A stretch of 64,000 nucleotides of DNA from Paenibacillus hemerocallicola (GTDB lineage Bacteria; Bacillota; Bacilli; Paenibacillales; NBRC-103111): contig NZ_VDCQ01000025.1 in NCBI RefSeq assembly GCF_006265175.1, positions 1 through 64,000 of the forward strand, given 5' to 3'. Shown piece after piece: positions 31,042 to 40,484 of the stretch. The position numbers and the translations under genes are program-made. Positions within the stretch are counted from its first letter, which is position 1. Each line of letters starts with the position of its first letter. The notes under the pieces are model-generated. The model worked only from the letters and a program-made list of their open reading frames with translations, did no database searches and was not told the DNA's origin.

Positions 31042-33795
31042 TTATTCGCAGCGGACAAGCAGATCGATCGGATAACGTCCGCTGTTGCGGCCGTACAGAG
31101 CCAGCCCGCCTTCGTCCGATCGCAGCACGAGCTTCAGCTTCCGGCTCGCATCCAGCTTGGCGGCGAGTCGTCCGGGGACGGCGATTTTGTAAAAATATCC
31201 GTAAGAACCGGCTTCCTCGAGCTTGTTATGGACGGACTGGTAATGCCATGAAAGTACGCCCCGGCTGTCAGCGGGGTCATCCGGCAGCACCATGCTTTCG
31301 ATACGCTCGCCGTCGACGTATACGTCCAGCCTGGATTCGTGACGCTCTTCGTCGGTCATGTAATACGTGTTCGGATTGAGCTCCGTTTTCGCGTCCGCAC
31401 CGTGCATGAACGAAATTTCCGGCTTCGTATACCCTGCGCCTTCCGTGTCGCGGACAAGCAGCCGCTTGGCGCCGGCCTCGAACATCAGTTCAATGCCGCG
31501 GATAAGGGGCAGCTCTTCGCGGTTCGGCAGTTCGATTTCATATTCGAACTCCCCTTCCGCTCCTCCGTTCGTTTTGTGGCCGCCGAGCGCATTCCACTGG
31601 TATGGAAACGTATGCTTGGCAAATTGGGCGACCGGTACGGAGATCGTTTGACCGTTTCCGCCATATGCGCCTCCGGGCTTGCCGCTTCTCACGTCAAATG
31701 TGGTGAAGTTGCGGGTTGCCACCCCGCCTTCCGGCGTCAAAAGTCGGATCGAGAGAACCGCAACGGCGTCCCGTTCAGGCAGCCGGACCGAAAGCGGCGC
31801 GAGCGGCGCAACGCCGTATTCGTTCCAGTCGAGGGCGACGCTTCCTCTGTCCGCGACTTCGCGGTCGCCCAAGCTGTCGTACCACAGCTCCCATTCGAGG
31901 CGGAGCGTTTGCCCGAAATGCCGGTCCGAGAAGCTCGAGCGCAATAGCGGTACTTCCGCGACGCTCCCGGCTTCGGCCGTCTGACACGGAGGCAAGTCGA
32001 TGACGATGAAGTCCGGCGAATGCAGGTCGGCGATCGTCATTCCCGGCACGAACCATTCGTATCCGAACCGTTTGTCCGTGCCGTTCAGCCGGTAGTAGCC
32101 GTTAAACTCGTTAATGACGTCCTTGAACTCCGTAAAGACGAATCCGCATAGCTTGTCATGCCGGCGGAATTCATTCAGCATGTACCGGTAATGCCAGGCC
32201 ACGTCGCTGTCCCCCGCTCCGCCCTCGATGCCCCATACGTTGCCGCATTCGCTGTTCATCAAGGGAGCGTCCGTTTGCGCGTTGCCGACGCAGTAATTGA
32301 AGGTCGAGCCCGGGAACGTCCGGTCGACGATATTGTTCAGATGCTGCCGCACCTGCTCATATCCGTTTTTATAGAAGTGCCATGTATTCAAATCCGATTC
32401 GACATGATCCCAGTTGCACGCCGAATTGTCCTCCACGAGGCGGGTCGGATCGAACCGTTTCGCCCACCGGTATATGTCTCGCACCCATTCTTGCGTCTCG
32501 GGCAAATATTGCTTGGCGGGAATCCAATCTCTCGTTCCGTCCGGCGCTTCGTCGTCGGTTTTCAATCCCCACGTCTCGTTGAACATTACCCAAGAGAATA
32601 TGGACGGATGGTTGAAGTCCCTTTCGATTACCTCGCGAGCTTCCCGTTCGTATACCGTCCGGGCCGCTTCATCGGGATTGCCCCAGAAGCACGGCATGTC
32701 CTCCATGATCAGAATGCCCAGCTTGTCGGCCCAGTACAGCTTGCGCGGCTCTTCCGGCTTGATGTGAATCCGGACGAAATTGAGGCCGAGACGCTTCATC
32801 AGATGGATTTCGTCCCGCATCTCCGAATCCGACGGATACGTGAAATAACCGGTCGGATGAAACGATTGGTCCAGCGTGCCGTTCAAATAAACAGGCTTGC
32901 CGTTAAGCGTAATCCAGCGATAGTTTCGTTCGCCGAACAGCTCGGTCCCGATTTCGCGAATGCCGAAGTAAGTCGAGACGGCATCCATCCCAGCATCGCT
33001 GACGAGCCGCACCGTTCCCTCGTATAAATATGGAGCTTCCGGACTCCACAGACGCGGCCGATCGATCGTGAACGCGGTTTGCAGCTCGTTGCCGCCCTGC
33101 TGCAATACGATTTCTTCCCGATGCCGTACCGATCCGCCGTTAAAGTCGAAAATGAGCTCCGCTTTGCCGGCCAGTTTAGCCTCGATCGCGGCCGATACCT
33201 CGATACGGCCGTCGAGTCGGGTGACGAATCTGGCCGCCTTCACGAAATGTTGCGGACGAGCCTCCAGCCAAGCCGGCTGCCAAATGCCGCGTATTTCGCC
33301 ATAGCCTTGCTTTCCGCGAGTCTGGCTCGAAAGATCGTTATCTTCCGCGCGAACGACGATGACATTCTCCCCGTCACCGTGCCACGAGTCCGTCACTTCG
33401 AATTCGAATGAGCCGTAACAGCCCGTATGGGTGCCGGCATGAGTACCGTTTACCCAGACGTCGCATACATAATCGACAGCGCCGAAGCATAAGAACAACC
33501 TGGAACCGGCTTGAGCGGGAGTCCATCCTACGGTGCGTCGATACCAGCCTGTGCCCTTCTGATTTACACCGATGCCGGACAACGGGCTTGCCCAAGAAAA
33601 TGGAACGATAATACGCGAATCGAATACGGCATCATCCCGTTCCTGCCAATTTTGACCGAGTCCGGCATTGTCCGGATCGAATTTGAACGACCAGTCGCCG
33701 TTCAAAGAGTGCCAATCCGCTCTTTCCCAGTCTGGACGCGGGAACTCCGGGCGGGGCGAAGCCGTCTCGGGCAGCGTATGAATGGATGTTGTCAT
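31042..33795 (-). CDS. Glycoside hydrolase family 2 enzyme (beta-galactosidase/glucuronidase type)
   Basis: The start at 33795 (MTTSIHTLPE) follows AAAGGTCGTG. The 917-residue protein shows the GH2 order: sugar-binding domain (SLNGDWSFKF at about 30, DVWVNGTHAGTHTGCYGSFE), an immunoglobulin-like domain, and the TIM barrel (RLGLNFVRIHIKPEEPRKLY). The acid/base Glu is near residue 407 in SWVMFNETWG and the presumed nucleophile Glu near 516 in LMNSECGN. Two further beta domains follow. There is no signal peptide, so it is cytoplasmic. It is divergent from an ArsR-like regulator that probably controls it. The exact sugar is unknown. Confidence 0.87.
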   Translation of the reverse strand: MTTSIHTLPETASPRPEFPRPDWERADWHSLNGDWSFKFDPDNAGLGQNWQERDDAVFDSRIIVPFSWASPLSGIGVNQKGTGWYRRTVGWTPAQAGSRLFLCFGAVDYVCDVWVNGTHAGTHTGCYGSFEFEVTDSWHGDGENVIVVRAEDNDLSSQTRGKQGYGEIRGIWQPAWLEARPQHFVKAARFVTRLDGRIEVSAAIEAKLAGKAELIFDFNGGSVRHREEIVLQQGGNELQTAFTIDRPRLWSPEAPYLYEGTVRLVSDAGMDAVSTYFGIREIGTELFGERNYRWITLNGKPVYLNGTLDQSFHPTGYFTYPSDSEMRDEIHLMKRLGLNFVRIHIKPEEPRKLYWADKLGILIMEDMPCFWGNPDEAARTVYEREAREVIERDFNHPSIFSWVMFNETWGLKTDDEAPDGTRDWIPAKQYLPETQEWVRDIYRWAKRFDPTRLVEDNSACNWDHVESDLNTWHFYKNGYEQVRQHLNNIVDRTFPGSTFNYCVGNAQTDAPLMNSECGNVWGIEGGAGDSDVAWHYRYMLNEFRRHDKLCGFVFTEFKDVINEFNGYYRLNGTDKRFGYEWFVPGMTIADLHSPDFIVIDLPPCQTAEAGSVAEVPLLRSSFSDRHFGQTLRLEWELWYDSLGDREVADRGSVALDWNEYGVAPLAPLSVRLPERDAVAVLSIRLLTPEGGVATRNFTTFDVRSGKPGGAYGGNGQTISVPVAQFAKHTFPYQWNALGGHKTNGGAEGEFEYEIELPNREELPLIRGIELMFEAGAKRLLVRDTEGAGYTKPEISFMHGADAKTELNPNTYYMTDEERHESRLDVYVDGERIESMVLPDDPADSRGVLSWHYQSVHNKLEEAGSYGYFYKIAVPGRLAAKLDASRKLKLVLRSDEGGLALYGRNSGRYPIDLLVRCE

Positions 33796-33854
33796 GGGTG
33801 GATCACGACCTTTCCTCGTTTTCAACCCCATTCTACTTCATGTATTTATTTATT

Positions 33855-33868
33855 ACAATGTATATTGT
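33855..33868. promoter_or_regulatory. Inverted repeat in GH2/ArsR divergent promoter
   Basis: ACAATGTATATTGT is a palindrome 60 bases upstream of the GH2 start in a very AT-rich intergenic region. A further ACAAT half-site occurs near 33890. It is a candidate operator for the divergent ArsR-like regulator. Confidence 0.45.
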
Positions 33869-34048
33869 CAAATATAAATATTTATTTTCAACAATGGTTA
33901 TATTATTTTTACAATGATGACCTGATCGTGTAAACTGAAGCTATGTGTTACCGCTTAAGTATTGTGAGACGGATGGTCGGCATAACGGACACCGTCGTAG
34001 CGCACAATCGCAATCCATTTAACCTAACTGCGGGAGTGAAAGATAACG

Positions 34049-34984
34049 ATGAACGATTTCAAACAGGAACTGATCCGCTATCCCGCCGCCCGTATAACCG
34101 AAGTGGCCAAAGCATTGTCCGGCGATTTGCGTGTCCGCATTCTGGAGACGCTCGGGGATATGCCGATGGGCGTCTCCCAGCTCGCCGAAGCGCTCGGTGT
34201 CGCCCAACCGACAATGACGATCAATATTCAAATTTTGGAGCAAGCCGGTCTGGTCGTCTCCTCTCCGGGAGCGAATCGGGAGAAGATATGCTACGTGACC
34301 TGCAAATCGATTTTGCTCGAGCTGCCGGTCAAGACGGGGGACGGCCTGCACAGGATAGAGCAAATCCATATGCCTATCGGCATGTACTCGCGCAGCATCG
34401 TGCGTCCGACATGCGGAATGGCCGGCCATGACGGCGTCCTTATCGGTTCGATCGACGATCCGCGCGCCTTCTATATGCCGGAACGCACGGACGCCTCCCT
34501 GCTCTGGTTTTCCGGCGCGGGATGCCTGGAATATTTGTTCGCCAACCCGATCCCGCCCGGGGTACCCTTGGACGAGCTTCGGCTTACCGCCGAGCTGTGC
34601 TCGGAAGCGCCGAGCTTCGATATGAATCGGCAATCCGATATTTCGCTGTATATGAACGATATGCCGGTCGGAACGTGGAGAAGTCCGGGCGACTTCGGCG
34701 ACCGGAAAGGGAAGCTGACTCCGGACCGCTGGTTTAGCGGAACGGAATACGGCGCTTTGACGGAGTGGAAAGTTACGAAGGACGGAGGTTACGTGAATGG
34801 CATTCGCGCAACCGGAACGACGCTGGGCGACTTGAGTCTGGATTATAGCGAACCGATCCGAGTCCGCCTCGAGGTCGGCAAGGAGGCCGAGTTTCAAGGC
34901 GGGCTCAATTTGCTCGGCTCGGGCTTCGGCGATCATCCGCAGGATATCGTCATGTCGTTCGTCCGCAGCATCGACAGGCAATGA
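34049..34984 (+). CDS. ArsR-like helix-turn-helix regulator with large C-terminal domain
   Basis: The 311-residue protein starts MNDFKQELIRYPAARITEVA. A winged helix spans about residues 15-95 (LSGDLRVRILETLGDMPMGV, SQLAEALGVAQPTMTINIQIL). A C-terminal domain of about 200 residues is rich in beta strands (GVLIGSIDDPRAFYMPERTD, SLLWFSGAGCLEYLF, SISLYMND-like turns). ArsR repressors are normally about 100 residues, so the extension is probably a ligand- or sugar-sensing module. It lies divergent from the GH2 gene with inverted repeats between them, which suggests local control. I recognise the DNA-binding part, not the sensor. Confidence 0.75.
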   Translation: MNDFKQELIRYPAARITEVAKALSGDLRVRILETLGDMPMGVSQLAEALGVAQPTMTINIQILEQAGLVVSSPGANREKICYVTCKSILLELPVKTGDGLHRIEQIHMPIGMYSRSIVRPTCGMAGHDGVLIGSIDDPRAFYMPERTDASLLWFSGAGCLEYLFANPIPPGVPLDELRLTAELCSEAPSFDMNRQSDISLYMNDMPVGTWRSPGDFGDRKGKLTPDRWFSGTEYGALTEWKVTKDGGYVNGIRATGTTLGDLSLDYSEPIRVRLEVGKEAEFQGGLNLLGSGFGDHPQDIVMSFVRSIDRQ

Positions 34985-34990
34985 CGGACT

Positions 34991-35218
34991 TCTGCCTACG
35001 AATCGCGGCGTTTCGGAAATAATGAAAGGAGGCACCTTCGCAGCGGCGCCCCGCCAATTCTCTTCCTTGACTCCGTAAAGATCGAGCATAATATCGGAAC
35101 GCATCCACACCGGAGTCAGCGCAACCGCCGTACAATGAAACGGCTGAAGCTCGTGGGCCAATGACTCGGCTATTCGGCATTTCCATTGTAGTCGTCTATA
35201 TATGTCAACCGCTGTCAT
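34991..35218 (-). pseudogene. Short-chain dehydrogenase fragment (C-terminal third)
   Basis: The minus frame reads YRRLQWKCRIAESLAHELQP, then CTAVALTPVWMRSDIMLDLYG and ENWRGAAAKVPPFIISETPR. This is the segment after the catalytic Tyr-Lys of a short-chain dehydrogenase (family form SLAxE...VSLTPGWxRSE.ML...YG). The N-terminal nucleotide-binding part is absent upstream, and the end is cut after about 76 residues, close to the end of the ArsR-like gene. It is a leftover of a deletion. Confidence 0.6.
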
Positions 35219-35333
35219 ATTGAACCATGATTATCGTTAAGAAATCGTTAAGAAAAGTACCAACATGATCTTAAGATTACCCGGATATACTTGGTTGCAT
35301 TGGTATTAACCGTTAACATGAAGGGGCGAAACG

Positions 35334-35702
35334 ATGAAAGCATGGGTAATAGGCTTGATCCTTTTATTCAGTCTGGCCGGTCTCACAGGATGCGCCAAAT
35401 CGATGCAATATACCGGCAAAAGCACTGCGTGGAGCGTCGAATGCTCGATTAATCCTTCTTCCAAGCAGAAAACATACGCGATCAAGTATATCGGCAAAGG
35501 GAATCAGCCTGTAAGCAATGTCCAATACTCCTTCGAGAACAGCAGCAACTTCAAGTACAAAGGAAATGGCGGCAGTCCGTCGAAAAATTTGCGGATAAGC
35601 GGAAAATCCACACTCGATTCGCCTTATGTGAAAGAGAACGGCTTCACCCTTTATATCAAATGGAATAATACAGAAGAAGAAATTCAACTCGTGAAAAGCT
35701 AA
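35334..35702 (+). CDS. Small lipoprotein of unknown function
   Basis: The 122-residue protein starts behind GAAGGGGCG and has a lipoprotein signal ending in the lipobox LTGC (Cys20). The mature part is short and beta-rich with many Ser, Lys and Asn residues (STAWSVECSINPSSKQKTYA, SPYVKENGFTLYIKWNN). It should be attached to the outer membrane face as a small immunoglobulin-like domain. No family is recognised. It stands alone and is followed by a strong terminator. Confidence 0.78.
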   Translation: MKAWVIGLILLFSLAGLTGCAKSMQYTGKSTAWSVECSINPSSKQKTYAIKYIGKGNQPVSNVQYSFENSSNFKYKGNGGSPSKNLRISGKSTLDSPYVKENGFTLYIKWNNTEEEIQLVKS

Positions 35703-35718
35703 TATTCATAAGCGAACA

Positions 35719-35767
35719 GAAACTCCCCGCCTCCCGCATGCGCTTGCGGAGGAGACAGGGAGTTTCG
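35719..35767. terminator. Bidirectional terminator
   Basis: GAAACTCCC (35719-35727) pairs with GGGAGTTTC (35758-35766), enclosing a second CCTCCGC-type hairpin. It separates the lipoprotein gene from the convergent MEKHLA gene. Confidence 0.75.
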
Positions 35768-35831
35768 GCTTCCTAACGTACATTTTTCCCGTTTCAGAGG
35801 CGTCGGCACTCGTCTGCTCGTCATCCGGCGT

Positions 35832-36293
35832 TCAAATAAACCGATGCTCCCGGAAAGCGGCTGCCTGGCCCCGAAGCTCGCCGGAATCGTCCAAGAGATT
35901 CCACACTGTCGCCTGCATGATGTAGAATCTCCGGCCGGTGCTGGAAATCCGAACGCTCGTATAATGGTCGACGTAGCCATTATCACTGACAGCCCTCAAA
36001 AATAAATCCCGCTCCTCGCGTTCCATCGGTTCGGCCGTCAGCCTGGACGGTGTGCGCGTGAACGTCTCCCAGTCCATCTCCCATAGCCGGAGCGCAGCCC
36101 GATTGCCGAAATTCAAGACCGGGTCAGCCTCCGTCCCGTGCGACAGCACCACAATGGGAGCTTGAAACAACCGGTCGAAAGGTCGGCCTGATTGTACGGC
36201 TTCGTCCAAAAGAGATTTACCCGTCCATCTGCGGTAGCTGTCCATTATCAATTTCGCATGCTCGTCCGTTGCTCCTACGCCCGTGTACAACAT
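35832..36293 (-). CDS. MEKHLA-domain protein
   Basis: The 153-residue protein shows the MEKHLA (PF08670) pattern, a PAS-related fold. It begins KLIMDSYRRWTGKSLLDEA, continues FQAPIVVLSHGTEADPVLNF and GNRAALRLWEMDWETFTRTP, and has an Arg-rich middle (EPMEREERDLFL). In plants this domain ends HD-ZIP III proteins; bacterial copies are stand-alone and of unknown role, probably ligand or redox sensing. The GGAGG site is 13 bases from the ATG, so translation may be modest. It lies just after the GNAT gene (gap 31 bases) and may be cotranscribed with it. Confidence 0.8.
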   Translation of the reverse strand: MLYTGVGATDEHAKLIMDSYRRWTGKSLLDEAVQSGRPFDRLFQAPIVVLSHGTEADPVLNFGNRAALRLWEMDWETFTRTPSRLTAEPMEREERDLFLRAVSDNGYVDHYTSVRISSTGRRFYIMQATVWNLLDDSGELRGQAAAFREHRFI

Positions 36294-36324
36294 GGCAGTT
36301 CAAAAACCTCCGTTATCGTTTCCG

Positions 36325-36927
36325 CTAAGATTTGACCACGATCTTTTTCATGTACAGCCGTTCCCGGATACCGCCCATTCTCGTGAACAGATCCGCTTTC
36401 TTTCTCTTGAACAGCACGAACCCCAATCTATCATACAGCTTGATCGCTTTCACGTTGGAGTCCACGACCTCCAGAACAAATTCGTCGTACGGCAACGTAT
36501 CGAATAAATAATGGAGAAGCTTGGAGGCCACGCCTTTTCCTCTTGCTGAAGCATCCGTCGTTACCGATTCAATATAACATTGATTGCGCGGCATATCCAT
36601 CGGCCGTTGAAGCTCCTTGTAGAGGATGGCGTAAATCAGCCCTCCTTTTATTAATCCGAGCTCTCTCCGCAGTTTTGTTTTGTCTAACGCATGGGATCGA
36701 CCATCGTCCGTGGAGACGGCCAGTATGCCTACCACCTTATCGTCCAACAGTCCGACATAATAATGGTCTCTCAAAAACGATTGCTTAAGCGCTTCGACCA
36801 GCACCGGAACTTCAATTTGGGTCCGATCGAGCATTTCTTGCAAAAAGCCGTCTATGAACAGCCTTACCGTTTGCTCCAAGTAACGATCATCAAGCTCGGA
36901 TAAATTTCTGATGGACAGTTCATCCAT
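36325..36927 (-). CDS. GNAT-family N-acetyltransferase
   Basis: The 200-residue protein starts behind GAGGGGAG. The acetyl-CoA site is the A motif IESVTTDASARGKGVASKLLHY, with the R/QxxGxG/A pattern (ARGKGVA) clearly visible, followed by the B motif NVKAIKLYDRLGFVLFKRK. The substrate is unknown. The MEKHLA gene follows closely. Confidence 0.85.
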   Translation of the reverse strand: MDELSIRNLSELDDRYLEQTVRLFIDGFLQEMLDRTQIEVPVLVEALKQSFLRDHYYVGLLDDKVVGILAVSTDDGRSHALDKTKLRRELGLIKGGLIYAILYKELQRPMDMPRNQCYIESVTTDASARGKGVASKLLHYLFDTLPYDEFVLEVVDSNVKAIKLYDRLGFVLFKRKKADLFTRMGGIRERLYMKKIVVKS

Positions 36928-37076
36928 GTCTTCATTTCTCCCCTCTTGACTGCGTGTCGTACCCGCTCAACTTATTATATTTTAATGGATAGACTTCTTA
37001 GTACGTACCTCGGACGGGAATTAGGCTCCATCTGCAGAACGAATGGAATAACGGGCTTCATTTTTGGAATGCCTTG

Positions 37077-38204
37077 TCACTTAACAGGTCCCGTCGATCC
37101 GAGCTCCACCATAACCGACGTTCGGATATCCGACTCGGAAACCGTTTCCCCCCACTGTTCCTCCACCGTTTTGTAGCGATTGTATTCATGAGCTCGCGCA
37201 TACAACCCGAGCCCGATCGGATCGACCCGATTTCTTTTTAGTTTCAGGACGAGGTCGTCCATTTTCTGCTGCACTTGTTCGGTAATCAAACGTTCCAGCC
37301 GCTCTTCCTCGCCCTTAGCGTATGTAAACAATCGTTCAGTCAGCGCGACACGCATGCGGACCCGTATGTCAAACCGAAAACGGTCTTTGTCGAATGCCGT
37401 GTCAATTATGGTTTTTACTTGCTCGGTAGAAAAGCTTAACCGATCCGTTTCGAACGGTCCCTGCTTGGGCACACCGGGGATGGGAATCGTCAGACTCACG
37501 GTTTTTTTCACACTGTTCTGAAGGACTCGCAGCAGAATCGACTCTTCGGTATTTAAATTGGTTGCGAATTTTCCCGAATGATCGAGCAGAGTCGTCCCCT
37601 GCAGTACGACTTCATTATTGACCACGTCTACTTCCGATATATAGGGGGTCATCCCTTTCTCGTACACTTGGCGGTGCAGCTCCTGCAAAGTCGTGTCGAC
37701 CGACTCCGACCGGGCGCTTTTCGTATCGATCATGTCCCGCAGCAGGATGGGCAGCATCGGCTGGTTCTTTTGATGCAAATCTATAATCTCGGAAAGAGGT
37801 CCGTTGAAAGCGACGACTCTCGGGGTCAACGAATTTCTCGAATCGCGAAAATAAACATCCAGAATCCGGAACCAGTCCGGGTGCTGCATAAACCGTTTCC
37901 CGATCACGACGACCTGAATCTTCCTGCCGTGAAACGTACCGGCGGAGCGGATATCCTCCTTTTCTCTCGCTTCGCGGGAAGTGTCCGCCTTCACTCGGAT
38001 ATCATGCGTCTTTTTTCCTACGTGTTCACTGAACACGGGGTTGGTCACATACACGATCATGTCGTTATTCGCATCGAGGTCGTAACCGACCAAAAAGGGA
38101 GAGGAAGCTTCTTCCAGGTCCAGTCGGTCATAGCAGCCGGATACGAGGACGGCGACGAACGCTATCAAGAGTAACCCGATCCGCCTTCTCCATCGCTTGG
38201 TCAT
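37077..38204 (-). CDS. Spore germination protein, Ger(x)C family (second copy)
   Basis: The start at 38204 overlaps the upstream stop (ATGA). The 375-residue lipoprotein begins MTKRWRRRIGLLLIAFVAVL with the lipobox VSGC followed by the family motif YDRLDLEE. The C domain ends with DPIGLGLYARAHEYNRYKTV, as in GerAC-type subunits. It sits on the outer face of the spore inner membrane as part of a nutrient receptor. It is a clear paralogue of the C subunit at 39357 (same signature residues throughout) and arose by duplication of a B-C unit. Confidence 0.92.
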   Translation of the reverse strand: MTKRWRRRIGLLLIAFVAVLVSGCYDRLDLEEASSPFLVGYDLDANNDMIVYVTNPVFSEHVGKKTHDIRVKADTSREAREKEDIRSAGTFHGRKIQVVVIGKRFMQHPDWFRILDVYFRDSRNSLTPRVVAFNGPLSEIIDLHQKNQPMLPILLRDMIDTKSARSESVDTTLQELHRQVYEKGMTPYISEVDVVNNEVVLQGTTLLDHSGKFATNLNTEESILLRVLQNSVKKTVSLTIPIPGVPKQGPFETDRLSFSTEQVKTIIDTAFDKDRFRFDIRVRMRVALTERLFTYAKGEEERLERLITEQVQQKMDDLVLKLKRNRVDPIGLGLYARAHEYNRYKTVEEQWGETVSESDIRTSVMVELGSTGPVK

Positions 38205-39301
38205 ACGTTCTTCCTCCTCTGGAAGCGCTCGTATCCCCATATATAGACAAGCAAGCAAACGGGAAGTACGCCTTCGAACCCGGTGATTATCCTTGCAAGA
38301 TATTTCTCCATCAGATCGTTTTGGTTAAATGTAGGCATTGCAAAATACGAGCCGACGGCAATCGCCAGCAAGAGCAGCCGCATATGGCCGCGATGATCCT
38401 GCTTGCCCATCAGCCAACTCGTGCAGAAAGCGCACATATACAGGGCGGGAATCCACGCCAACGAAAAAATAAATAAGAAAAAAGCGATAAACAGCACTTC
38501 GACCCGCTCAACAAACTTGAACTCGATCGTTTTCAAAACGTTGACTACCGGCTCGTTGTATTCCCTTATTTCATCCGGACTGAAATAAACGAAGCAGATC
38601 AACGTTACGAATAAAAACACGAGCATCGAAAGCGTACTGGAGAGTACGACCCCGGCGGAAGCCATTCGTTTGTTCCGCAAAAACGGATAAAAAATAAATA
38701 CGGCTCCCATTCCGCCGTAAGACATAATGATCTCTTGCATCGCCGACAAAACGGGTGTCCACCCCTCCTTGAGCACAGGGGCCAAATGGAGCCAATGGGC
38801 GTCCTTGAGCGGGATCAAATACACGAACGGCAGCCATAGGGAAATGAAAAATACAAGCTCCGCGTATCTGCCCAATATGCGAAGCCCATTGCGGGCAATG
38901 CCGTAAGTAGGGATAAGCAGCAGAAGCATGATGATGTATACCGGCGTTTGCGGCAAAAGCCATACTTTCGTGTACAGAATCGTCCGGACAAGCCCCGTGT
39001 ATCCGTAATAAAATATGTAGCAGGCGAACAGAGCCGCACCCGTTTTGCCTGCCCATCCGCCCAAATATCGCTTCAGCAAATCCGGCAGTGTCCCGTCAGG
39101 ATGCTTCTTCATGACTTGAACGATTATCAATCCCGCCGCAATGGAAACGATATATCCCCCAATGATCGCCATCCAGCCGTCGGTACCGGCCTTGCCGGCC
39201 AACACTTGCGGCAGCGCCAACAAGCCGACGCTCGCCTGCAAGCCGAATTGGAGAAACACAAACTGCATGAAGGTGATTTCGTTAAACGCATATTTTTTCA
39301 C
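38201..39301 (-). CDS. Spore germination permease-like protein, GerB family (second copy)
   Basis: The start is placed at the GTG at 39301 (KKYAFNEITFMQF follows), behind AAGGGTGAG; the GTG at 39310 is an alternative. The 366-residue protein has about ten hydrophobic segments of the amino-acid permease superfamily (GerAB/ArcD/ProY). It shares with the first B copy the stretches LPQTPVYIIMLLLLIPTYGIAR and FVYLIPLKDAHWLHL. It is probably the ligand-binding subunit of the receptor. Together with the following C gene it forms the duplicated B-C pair. Confidence 0.92.
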   Translation of the reverse strand: MKKYAFNEITFMQFVFLQFGLQASVGLLALPQVLAGKAGTDGWMAIIGGYIVSIAAGLIIVQVMKKHPDGTLPDLLKRYLGGWAGKTGAALFACYIFYYGYTGLVRTILYTKVWLLPQTPVYIIMLLLLIPTYGIARNGLRILGRYAELVFFISLWLPFVYLIPLKDAHWLHLAPVLKEGWTPVLSAMQEIIMSYGGMGAVFIFYPFLRNKRMASAGVVLSSTLSMLVFLFVTLICFVYFSPDEIREYNEPVVNVLKTIEFKFVERVEVLFIAFFLFIFSLAWIPALYMCAFCTSWLMGKQDHRGHMRLLLLAIAVGSYFAMPTFNQNDLMEKYLARIITGFEGVLPVCLLVYIWGYERFQRRKNV

Positions 39302-39356
39302 ACCGCTCACCCTTCGAAAAGTTGATCATTCCCCTTGCTATGCAGAACGACTGCCA

Positions 39357-40484
39357 TCACTTTACCGGTCCCATGCTCCGGATCGTGACCTTTACGGCAA
39401 CTTGAATATCCGCCTCAGCCAAAGCTTCGCCCCAATTCTCCTGCACGTCTTTGTAATGCTTGTATTCGTGGGCTCTCGCGTAAAGTCCGAGCCCGATCGG
39501 ATCGATTTTTTGCGCTTGCAGGGTCCGGACGAGACTCTCGAATCTTTTTTTCATTTGTTCGGCAATCAGGCTTTCGAGTCGTTTTCCATGTCCCCTGACA
39601 TCGTAAGGGTATAATCGTTCCGTCAACGTAACGGGCATATTGATATCGATGACGAACCGGAACCGGTCTTCGCGATACGAGGTTTTGATCTTCGTTTTGA
39701 TGTTCTCGGCGTTAATGCTTAACCTGTCCGTATGGAAAGGCCCGGATTTCGATTCTCCGGGAATACGGAGCGTGTAGCTTACCGGCCTTTTCACATTTTT
39801 TTGCAAAATTTGCAGTAATATCGTTTCCGATATGGAAAGCGATGACGCATACTTTCCTTTCTTGTCCAATAATGTCGTACCGAACATGACGATTTCCTTA
39901 TTTTTGTCCAGACCGACGCCGGATATATAAGGAGTTACCCCGCTTTCGAACATTTGCCGGTCCAGCTCCTGAAAAGTCGTATTTACACTTTCCGATCGCG
40001 CGCTCTTGCTATCGACCATTCCCCTCAGCATGATGGGCAGCAAGGGCTGATCTTTCGGATTCAGATCGATGAGGTCGGAGATGGCTCCGTCGAACGCCAC
40101 CACTCGTTGGGTTAACGGATTTTTCGTATCGCGCAGGAACACATCCAACAGCCGGTACCAATTCTCATGCTCCAGGAGACGTTTGCCGAGGAGAATGATC
40201 TGAACCTTGCGGTTGCTGAAAAAGCCGATAGTTCGGGCTTCCAGCAAACCTCTCGACTGACGCAGCGTCCCCGCTTTCACGCCGATTTCCTGGCTTTTCT
40301 CATTGACATGTCGGCTAAATACGGGATTTGTCGAATAGACTAGCAAATTATTTTGTTGATCCAGGTCGATGCCCGCCAAAAAGCTGGACGACTGCTCCTC
40401 CAAATCCACCCGGTCGTAGCAACCGGTCACGACAACGGCGGCGACAATGGCAAGAAGCAAAAGCAGCGAATGCCGTTTGTTCAT
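39357..40484 (-). CDS. Spore germination protein, Ger(x)C family (first copy)
   Basis: The start at 40484 overlaps the upstream stop (ATGA); the long frame further up is a shadow of the B gene. The 375-residue lipoprotein begins MNKRHSLLLLLAIVAAVVV with the lipobox VTGC and motif YDRVDLEEQ. It ends with DPIGLGLYARAHEYKHYKDV. It has the same length as the second copy. It is the C subunit of the receptor whose A and B subunits are encoded just upstream. Confidence 0.92.
   Translation of the reverse strand: MNKRHSLLLLLAIVAAVVVTGCYDRVDLEEQSSSFLAGIDLDQQNNLLVYSTNPVFSRHVNEKSQEIGVKAGTLRQSRGLLEARTIGFFSNRKVQIILLGKRLLEHENWYRLLDVFLRDTKNPLTQRVVAFDGAISDLIDLNPKDQPLLPIMLRGMVDSKSARSESVNTTFQELDRQMFESGVTPYISGVGLDKNKEIVMFGTTLLDKKGKYASSLSISETILLQILQKNVKRPVSYTLRIPGESKSGPFHTDRLSINAENIKTKIKTSYREDRFRFVIDINMPVTLTERLYPYDVRGHGKRLESLIAEQMKKRFESLVRTLQAQKIDPIGLGLYARAHEYKHYKDVQENWGEALAEADIQVAVKVTIRSMGPVK

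Noticed and set aside
34019-34990. Long minus-strand ORF opposite the ArsR-like gene
   Set aside because: It is antisense to a gene with clear helix-turn-helix coding. Only its first part (34991-35218) looks like a dehydrogenase fragment.
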